From the NCBI RefSeq assembly GCF_008642375.1, contig NZ_CP029194.1:4588001-4652000 (forward strand): 64,000 nucleotides of DNA. The letters run 5' to 3'. Below the pieces are notes generated by a model. That model was given only the letters and a program-made list of their open reading frames with translations. It made no database searches and was not told the origin of the DNA. Each line of letters begins with the position of its first letter. The stretch's first letter is position 1. The translations under genes were made by a program, and so were the position numbers. This stretch comes from Streptomyces venezuelae. GTDB taxonomy: Bacteria > Actinomycetota > Actinomycetes > Streptomycetales > Streptomycetaceae. This document shows positions 58,725-64,000 of the stretch, piece after piece.

Positions 58725-60548
58725 CTAGGACGTCCCCAGGTGCTTCGCGGCGAAGGCCAGGTCCAGGGCGGCCTGCTTGATCCGCTCCTCCACGACGAGC
58801 GAGCCGTGGCCCGCGTCGTACCGGTACACCTCGTGGACCGCGTCCCGGGCCGCGAGCCGGTCCACGTAGTTGTCGATCTGCCGGATCGGGCAGCGCGGGT
58901 CGTTGACGCCGGCCGAGATGTGGACCGGCGCCTTCACCGCGTCCACGTACGTCAGCGGCGACGAGGCCGCGTACCGCTCGGGCACCTCCTCGGGCGAGCC
59001 GCCCAGCAGCGTCCGGTCCAGTGCCTTCAGGGCCTCCATCTCGTCCTCGTACGCCGTGACGTAGTCCGCGACCGGGACTGCCGCGAGACCGACCGCCCAG
59101 GCGTCCGGCTGCGTCCCGAGGCCGAGGAGCGTGAGGTAACCGCCCCAAGAGCCGCCGGAGAGGACCAGGCGCGCCGGGTCGGCGAGGCCGCTCGCCACCG
59201 CCCACTCACGGACCGCCCCGACGTCCTCCAGCTCGATCAGACCGACCCGGTGCTTGAGCGCGTCCGTCCACTCCCGGCCGTACCCCGTCGAGCCCCGGTA
59301 GTTGACCCGCACCACCGCGTACCCGTGGTCCACCCAGGCCGCCGGGCCCGAGGCGAAGGCGTCGCTGTCGTGCCAGGCGGGACCGCCGTGCACCTCGAAG
59401 ACCGTGGGGAACGGCCCCTCGCCCTCCGCCGGACGCTGCACGAGCGCGTGGACCCGGCCGCCGGGCCCGTCCACCCACACGTCCTCCACCGGCACCGAGG
59501 GCGGCGCCTTGGGGCCGGGCGGGTCGAGGACGATCGAGCCGTCCGTGGAGCGCACCACCGGCGGCTGGGCCGCCGACGACCACAGGTACTCGACGGTCCC
59601 GTCGGGCCGGGCCGTCGCTTCCGACACCGAACCGGCCGGGGTCTCCACCCGCACCAGGGCGCGCGTCGCGATCTCGTACCGGAACAGCTCGCTGCGGGCC
59701 TCGAAGCTGTGCACGATCAGCAGCCCGGAGCCGTCCGGATACCACTCGGCCGACACGTCGCCCGGCAGGTCGAGCCGCAGATCGGTCTCCGTGCCCGCCG
59801 CCACGTCCCAGAGCATCGGCTCCCAGCGGCCGCGCCGCTGGTGCGCGACGAGCAGCCGGGAGTCGCCCGCCAGCGGCGCGAAGCCGAGGACCGCGAGCCC
59901 CAGCTCCTCCGTGCCGCCCTTGGTGTCGTCGAGCTCGGCCAGCACGCTCGCGTCGGCCGCGCGCAGCACGCGCAGCGCCGAATGCATCGCGTCCCCGTGC
60001 TCGGTGTGCTCGATCGCGATCAGCGAGCCGTCGTGCGAGAGGTCGCCGACCCCGGCCGACTCCCGGTGCCGGTAGATCTCGACCGGGGCGGCGGCCCCCG
60101 GGCGGACGAGATGGACCGTCGATCCGTCCTCGTCCGTGGAGCGGCCGATCACCAGCGTGCCCTCCCGTCCGATGGCGAGGCCGCCCGGGTACGAGGCGTC
60201 GAGCCCCGGCACGGCGGGCTCGTCCGCGCCGCCCGCGAACGGCTGGCGCATCCACACCCCGAACTCGTCCCCGTCGGTGTCCGCGAACCACCAGATCCAC
60301 GCGCCGTCGGGGGAGAGCGTGCCGTCCGTCGTGCCGTTCGGCCGGTCCGTGACCTGCCGCTGCTCGCCGGTGGCCCGGTCCCAGGCGTACAGCTCGTACG
60401 TCCCCGTGGCATTGGAGACGAACAGCGAGCGGTCCGGGGCCTCCTCGGCCCATTCGGGCAGGGAGACGCGTGGTGCGCGGAACCGCTGCTCCCACACAGG
60501 GGTCTGCTCCCACGCCGGGATCTGGGTGAAGTCCTTGCTCTCAGTCAT
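58725..60548 (-). CDS. S9-family prolyl-oligopeptidase-like serine peptidase
   Basis: 607 aa from ATG 60548 (ATG 60557 is an alternative with GGAG 4 bases upstream). N-terminal ~350 residues form a beta-propeller: LSPDGAWIWWFADTDGDEFG, LSHDGSLIAIEHTEHGD, YPDGSGLLIVHSFEAR. The C-terminal alpha/beta-hydrolase has FEVHGGPAWHDSD, VVRVNYRGSTGYG, the nucleophile in VLSGGSWGGYLTL, the Asp in AGVNDPRCPI and the His in DAGHGSLV. Cytosolic, no signal peptide. It cleaves short peptides, often proline-containing; acylaminoacyl-peptidase activity is equally possible. Confidence 0.92.
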   Translation of the reverse strand: MTESKDFTQIPAWEQTPVWEQRFRAPRVSLPEWAEEAPDRSLFVSNATGTYELYAWDRATGEQRQVTDRPNGTTDGTLSPDGAWIWWFADTDGDEFGVWMRQPFAGGADEPAVPGLDASYPGGLAIGREGTLVIGRSTDEDGSTVHLVRPGAAAPVEIYRHRESAGVGDLSHDGSLIAIEHTEHGDAMHSALRVLRAADASVLAELDDTKGGTEELGLAVLGFAPLAGDSRLLVAHQRRGRWEPMLWDVAAGTETDLRLDLPGDVSAEWYPDGSGLLIVHSFEARSELFRYEIATRALVRVETPAGSVSEATARPDGTVEYLWSSAAQPPVVRSTDGSIVLDPPGPKAPPSVPVEDVWVDGPGGRVHALVQRPAEGEGPFPTVFEVHGGPAWHDSDAFASGPAAWVDHGYAVVRVNYRGSTGYGREWTDALKHRVGLIELEDVGAVREWAVASGLADPARLVLSGGSWGGYLTLLGLGTQPDAWAVGLAAVPVADYVTAYEDEMEALKALDRTLLGGSPEEVPERYAASSPLTYVDAVKAPVHISAGVNDPRCPIRQIDNYVDRLAARDAVHEVYRYDAGHGSLVVEERIKQAALDLAFAAKHLGTS

Positions 60549-60619
60549 GACACCCATGATGCTCCGCGCGGCCGACAATCCGGTCGCGTCGTCCGCAACC
60601 TGTGGATAACCTCGCCGAC

Positions 60620-61450
60620 ATGTACTCTCCGACCCCCGAGGACTGGCGCGAGGCGAATCGCGCACGCTGGGACGAGCGCGTCCCGATCCACGCCTCCAGC
60701 GCGTTCTACGGCCTCGACTCCTTCCGCGCCGGCAAGGACGCCCTGCGGGACTTCGAGCTCGCCGAGGTCGGTGACGTCACCGGTCGCTCCCTGCTCCACC
60801 TCCAGTGCCACATCGGCCTGGACACGCTCTCCTGGGCGCGGCACGGCGCCGCGCACGTCGTCGGCCTGGACTTCTCCGAGCCGGCCGTCGAGACCGCCCG
60901 GTCCCTCGCCGCCGACCTCGGGCTCCCGCAGGACCGGGCCGCCTTCGTCGCCGCCGACGTGTACGAGGCCGCCGGGGCCGTCCCGGACAACGCGTACGAC
61001 ATCGTCTACACCGGTGGCGGGGCGCTGAACTGGCTGCCCGACATCGAGCGCTGGGCGGAGACCGCCGCCTCCCTCGTCGCCCCGGGAGGCTTCCTCTACG
61101 TGGCCGAGTTCCATCCGCTGACCGACTCGCTCGACGACGAGACCGGCACCCGGATCGTGAACGACTACTTCATCCGCGAGCCGTGGGTGGACTCCGCCCC
61201 GGGCACGTACGCGGACCTCGACGCCGACACCGTCCACAACCGCAGCGTGGAGTGGGTGCACCCGATCGGCGAGGTCGTCACGGCGATCGCGAAGGCGGGC
61301 CTGAGGATCGAGTTCCTGCACGAGCACGACGCCTCGCTGTACCCCCGCTACGGCGCGCTCCAGCGGCACGAGGACGGCTACTACCGCTTCCCGGCGGACC
61401 GCCCCCGGATCCCGCTGATGTACTCGATCAAGGCGTCCCGGCCGGCCTAG
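60620..61450 (+). CDS. class I SAM-dependent methyltransferase
   Basis: 276 aa; ATG 60620 follows TAACCT by 7 bases, so leaderless and divergent from the peptidase across 71 bases. SAM-binding core: SLLHLQCHIGLDTLSWARHG (motif I variant L-x-C-H-x-G), VVGLDFSEPAVETAR, AAFVAADVYEAA and DIVYTGGGALNWLPDIERW. The C-terminal part has RYGALQRHEDGYYRFP. The substrate is unknown, probably a small molecule. The stop overlaps the convergent gene by 23 bases. Confidence 0.87.
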   Translation: MYSPTPEDWREANRARWDERVPIHASSAFYGLDSFRAGKDALRDFELAEVGDVTGRSLLHLQCHIGLDTLSWARHGAAHVVGLDFSEPAVETARSLAADLGLPQDRAAFVAADVYEAAGAVPDNAYDIVYTGGGALNWLPDIERWAETAASLVAPGGFLYVAEFHPLTDSLDDETGTRIVNDYFIREPWVDSAPGTYADLDADTVHNRSVEWVHPIGEVVTAIAKAGLRIEFLHEHDASLYPRYGALQRHEDGYYRFPADRPRIPLMYSIKASRPA

Positions 61451-61733
61451 AAGCGATCCGGATGACGGCGCGCCCGCCCTTCAGATCCACCGTCGAGTGG
61501 TGCGGCGGGGCGCCGTCCTCCTCGTCGTCGCGCATCACGAGGGCGCTCTGCCGTTCCTTGAGCTCGTTCTGCTTGCCCTGCGAGAACGTCGCGTGCAGCT
61601 GCTCGAAGCCCGTCGAGGAGACCTGGCCGGTGCGCTTGCCGCGCCCGGTCGCCCGCAGCAGCTGGTCGGCGAAGGCGACCACCGTCAGCAGGATGACGAG
61701 GCCGGGCAGCGTCACGAACACGGCGAACTCCAT
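61428..61733 (-). CDS. small DUF6191-like membrane protein
   Basis: 101 aa. One N-terminal helix (MEFAVFVTLPGLVILLTVVA), then a basic stretch and a helical cytosolic part (STGFEQLHATFSQGKQNELKERQ), ending HHSTVDLKGGRAVIRI. I recall this pattern from short Streptomyces proteins called DUF6191. Function unknown. Confidence 0.7.
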   Translation of the reverse strand: MEFAVFVTLPGLVILLTVVAFADQLLRATGRGKRTGQVSSTGFEQLHATFSQGKQNELKERQSALVMRDDEEDGAPPHHSTVDLKGGRAVIRIASRPAGTP

Positions 61734-61790
61734 GCCCCCATGAGACCACGCGGGCCCGTGGGCCGGAACGGGCCGCGCGGCCCCGGATCG

Positions 61791-61862
61791 TCACGCCCCT
61801 CAGGACCCTCACGCCCCTCAGGACCCTCACGCCCCTCAGGACCCTCACGCCCCTCAGGACCC
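61791..61862. repeat. 18-base minisatellite, four perfect copies
   Basis: TCACGCCCCTCAGGACCC repeats four times without error, then a degenerate fifth copy up to ~61877. It lies in the 149 bases between two minus-strand genes. Confidence 0.92.
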
Positions 61863-61882
61863 TCTGGTCCCCTCAGGTCTCG

Positions 61883-62914
61883 TCAGATCGTCACGTCGGG
61901 CCGTATGTGGTGCGTGCGCCGCCCGTCCGGGCCGAGGACCTGCGCCCCGATCTTGTGGGTGCGCAGCGAGACCTGGGTGCCCGTGATCCGCAGTGTGGGG
62001 GCGGCCCGTACGAGCCTTGCCGTCACTTCGTGCAGTTCCTCGACCGTACGGAGCCACATCGCGAGCGCCAGGTTGTGCGGCCCGGTCACCGAGGTGATCA
62101 CCATGGTGTGGCGCAGCCGGGTCAGCGCCGCCACCGTCGAGGCCACCTCAAGGGGCGGGACGTCGGCCGTGACCAGCGCCCACACCGGGCGCCCGGAGAA
62201 CCTCGGGGCCGGCAGGCAGTGCTGGTGCAGCGCGCCGGCCGCCATGAGGGCGTCGAGCCTGCGCCGTACCGTCGACTCGCTCGTGTCGCACTGGCGGGCC
62301 AGCTCGGCGGCGCTGCGGCGGGCGTCCCCGGCCAGTTCGGCGACCAGTTCGCGGTCGAGGTCCGTGAGGGGTGTCCGTGGACGGGTGAGCGGGCGCGGCC
62401 GCTTCTCGCCGCCCGTGACGTCCGAGAGGAGCCGGACCTGCCCCGGGGCGAGCTGTTCGATCCGCGACCGGTACGGGCGGTTGTGCAGCCGGGTGACGAC
62501 CTGCGTACGGGAGCGGAGCACTCCGGGCAGGCGTCGCACCCGGCCCGCGAGGTAGACGTCGAGGGCGTAGAGGTCCGGGCAGATCACGAGCAGCACCAGA
62601 TCGGCGTCGCCGGTCACCTGGTGGACGCCGAGGGTGTACGGATCGTCCGCGAGCTCGATCGCGGTCGCCTCGGCGCTGCCCGCGACGCATTCCAGCTCGG
62701 CCCAGGCGTACAGCGTGGTGTCCCCGCCGCGGGCGACGAGCAGCGAACTCCATGCCCAGCCGCCCGCGGTGAGGTGGTCCCAGCGCCGGGCGAGCGTGTC
62801 GGGGCTCGGCCCCAGGACGGCCGAGAGCTGCGTCCAGCTGGCGCGCGGAGCGAGCTGCAGTGCGTGAATCAATGCCAGATCCGGTTCCCCCAGGACGGAT
62901 TCCCCGGTATGCAT
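61883..62914 (-). CDS. Lrp/AsnC regulator with duplicated HTH and ligand domains
   Basis: 343 aa, twice the usual Lrp size. The ATG at 62914 has GGAGG 3 bases upstream. First unit: HTH LALIHALQLAPRASWTQLSAVLG, then effector part (LECVAGSAEATAIELADDPY, DADLVLLVICPDLYALDVYL). Second unit from ~190: HTH LDRELVAELAGDARRSAAELARQCDTSESTVRRRLDAL in blocks, then HTMVITSVTGPHNLALAMWLRT. Each half is a full Lrp fold, so one chain may mimic a dimer. It probably regulates itself or the divergent gene through the palindrome at 63005. Confidence 0.88.
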   Translation of the reverse strand: MHTGESVLGEPDLALIHALQLAPRASWTQLSAVLGPSPDTLARRWDHLTAGGWAWSSLLVARGGDTTLYAWAELECVAGSAEATAIELADDPYTLGVHQVTGDADLVLLVICPDLYALDVYLAGRVRRLPGVLRSRTQVVTRLHNRPYRSRIEQLAPGQVRLLSDVTGGEKRPRPLTRPRTPLTDLDRELVAELAGDARRSAAELARQCDTSESTVRRRLDALMAAGALHQHCLPAPRFSGRPVWALVTADVPPLEVASTVAALTRLRHTMVITSVTGPHNLALAMWLRTVEELHEVTARLVRAAPTLRITGTQVSLRTHKIGAQVLGPDGRRTHHIRPDVTI

Positions 62915-63004
62915 GTGCCTCCTTGGCCGATCTCTGGGAAACCGTGGGTGTGGGCACCAGGGCGCCCCAGGATGTGGACTGGGGCATATGCATTCAAGCC
63001 GTCG

Positions 63005-63020
63005 TGGCGATTGTTCGCCA
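63005..63020. promoter_or_regulatory. palindrome TGGCGA-TTGT-TCGCCA in a divergent intergenic region
   Basis: Perfect 6-base arms with a 4-base spacer, midway in the 177 bases between the Lrp gene and the right-hand gene. A candidate operator for the Lrp protein. Confidence 0.45.
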
Positions 63021-63091
63021 TCAAGGCTGGCATAAGTCACAGATGTGGACAGGGACAGGTCGGCATAGAACAGGACAGGGTGGTACGGGGG

Positions 63092-64000
63092 ATGGAATCC
63101 ATGGGGCACATGGGGAATCCGAAGAGCCCGCGGAACACAAGGAGCTTCCCTGGCAGTATCCCTGGGGAGTCTCCTGGGACGGAGCCTCCGGAGGCTCCGT
63201 CCCAGGAGGCGGAGCTGCTGTGGGGTGAGCCGGTCAGTCCCGACCAACTGACCGCCGCCGAGCAGGGCTACGCGCGCTGCGGCCCCGCCGAACGCCTGCT
63301 GTGGGAACGGCTCTCCGTCTTCGAGGGCGCCTTCGGCAGGGAGGCCGTCCGCGAGGTCTGCGCCTCCGGGACGCTGCCCTCGGAGGAGATCCAGGCGGTC
63401 CTCGACCGGCTCGCCCCCCTCGCGCTCCTCCCCGTCGACGACCTGTTCGACGGCGAGGACGGCGCCCCCCGCTACTGGATGCCGCACCCGATGCGGGCCG
63501 TCGGCGCCCGCCGCCTCACCGCACGCGGCGACCGCTGGGTCGTCGTCCTGCACCACCGGAGGTGGTGCGTGAAACTGGCCCGGCAGGCCGCCGACTGGTG
63601 GCAGAGCGGCCGCCAGATCGACGCCAGGAACCTCGCCCTGCGTGAACTCCCCGACCTGGCCGCCGCGATGGACCCGACGACCGCCCCGCTCTCGCCGAAC
63701 GCCGAGGCCGACACCTCCGTCGAGATCGCGGTCTCCCTGTGGTTCCTGTGGGTGGCCTGCGGGCGGGTCGCCGAGGGCCACACCCGGCTGCGCCACGCCC
63801 TCTCCCTGCACTCCGGCCCGCACCCCGCCCGCGCCCTGTGGCTCGCCGCCTACCTGGAGCTGGAATCGGGCCGCCCCGAGGACGCCGACCCACTGCTCGT
63901 CCAGGCCTGGGCGGCGGCCGTACGGGACGGGGACGACCGGTGCCTCGGGATGCTGGCCCATCTGCGCGGCGCGACCGCCCTCTTCCAGGGGCGCACACGG
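63092..64000 (+). CDS. regulator-like helical-repeat protein, 3' end outside window
   Basis: Start uncertain among in-frame ATGs at 63092, 63101 and 63110. After a ~45-residue Pro/Ser-rich N-terminus the protein goes straight into a segment (LTAAEQGYARCGPAERLLWE, RLSVFEGAFGREAVREVCAS) that in AfsR/LuxR-type STAND regulators normally follows the ATPase. It continues with PEEIQ-type helices, WMPHPMRAVGARRL and TPR-like repeats (VAEGHTRLRHALSLHSGPHP). No Walker A site precedes, so the ATPase domain is missing. The C-terminus, where a LuxR HTH could sit, is beyond the window edge. Confidence 0.65.
   Translation, partial: MESMGHMGNPKSPRNTRSFPGSIPGESPGTEPPEAPSQEAELLWGEPVSPDQLTAAEQGYARCGPAERLLWERLSVFEGAFGREAVREVCASGTLPSEEIQAVLDRLAPLALLPVDDLFDGEDGAPRYWMPHPMRAVGARRLTARGDRWVVVLHHRRWCVKLARQAADWWQSGRQIDARNLALRELPDLAAAMDPTTAPLSPNAEADTSVEIAVSLWFLWVACGRVAEGHTRLRHALSLHSGPHPARALWLAAYLELESGRPEDADPLLVQAWAAAVRDGDDRCLGMLAHLRGATALFQGRTR
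63171..63208. repeat. 38-base perfect palindrome
   Basis: CTCCTGGGACGGAGCCTCC followed at once by its exact reverse complement, with no spacer. It lies in the presumed N-terminal coding part of the right-hand gene and reads PGTEPPEAPSQE there. Confidence 0.9.

Noticed and set aside
61791..61862. CRISPR array
   Set aside because: Repeats are directly adjacent 18-mers with no spacers.

Overview
The window looks like Streptomyces chromosome: very high GC, strong GC3 in every convincing gene, GTG and TTG starts, many 4-base ATGA/GTGA overlaps, starts with a TAnnnT box just upstream and no ribosome binding site (leaderless style), and gene families typical of the genus (DUF397/XRE pairs, RacP-like and DUF6192-like proteins, NB-ARC/TPR proteins, SigE-type sigma factor). 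From about 15.9 kb rightwards the order (DUF3152, kynA-kynU-formamidase, two-component pair, purA, SLATT, YbaB, recR, DUF5063, ask, asd, sigma factor) matches, as I remember it, the conserved core block SCO3646 down to about SCO3613 of S. coelicolor. Accessory genes are inserted at several points in it.

Left part, 1-11.2 kb, is probably an integrated accessory element. It carries a 5'-truncated XRE/TPR regulator, a tight five-gene operon (AspH-like oxygenase, nucleotidyltransferase, LOG-type phosphoribohydrolase, phosphoribosyltransferase, HAD phosphatase) and a complete, second-type alanyl-tRNA synthetase behind a strongly folded leader. A GNAT acetyltransferase, a DUF6192-like protein, a RacP-like protein and a small unknown follow. 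It ends at an orphan 3' half of tRNA-Gly(CCC) followed by a classic tRNA terminator, which is what an integrase leaves at the chromosomal side of an insertion. The intact tRNA and the integrase would lie left of the window.

11.3-15.7 kb holds an FtsX-type permease, its ATPase and a small secreted protein (a bacteriocin- or peptide-like trio), then decayed sequence with gene fragments. 15.9-27.2 kb is core: a DUF3152 metalloprotease-like protein, the kynurenine pathway to anthranilate, a NarL-type two-component system, a P450, a membrane protein, a diacylglycerol-kinase-like protein and purA. 27.2-38.3 kb is variable: a LysR remnant, a DUF6232 protein with a small membrane partner sharing a glycine-rich motif, a Pro/Glu-rich secreted protein, a kinase-binding-protein operon, tandemly duplicated FG-GAP secreted proteins and a GH19 chitinase with DasR-like sites.

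38.3-45.8 kb holds an NmrA-type oxidoreductase, DUF397/XRE, a possible toxin-antitoxin pair, a MarR/DJ-1 operon with a double palindromic operator, and an aminotransferase/GntR pair. 45.8-48.6 kb is SLATT, YbaB, recR and DUF5063. 48.6-53.0 kb is the most striking locus: two NB-ARC/TPR (NLR-like) proteins flanking a two-helix membrane protein, all three carrying near-identical copies of one short motif (four copies), an arrangement expected of amyloid-motif immune signalling. The right end holds ask-asd, a sigma factor with a membrane partner, SURF1-like, an S9 peptidase, a methyltransferase, a doubled Lrp regulator and the start of a large regulator-like protein cut by the window edge.
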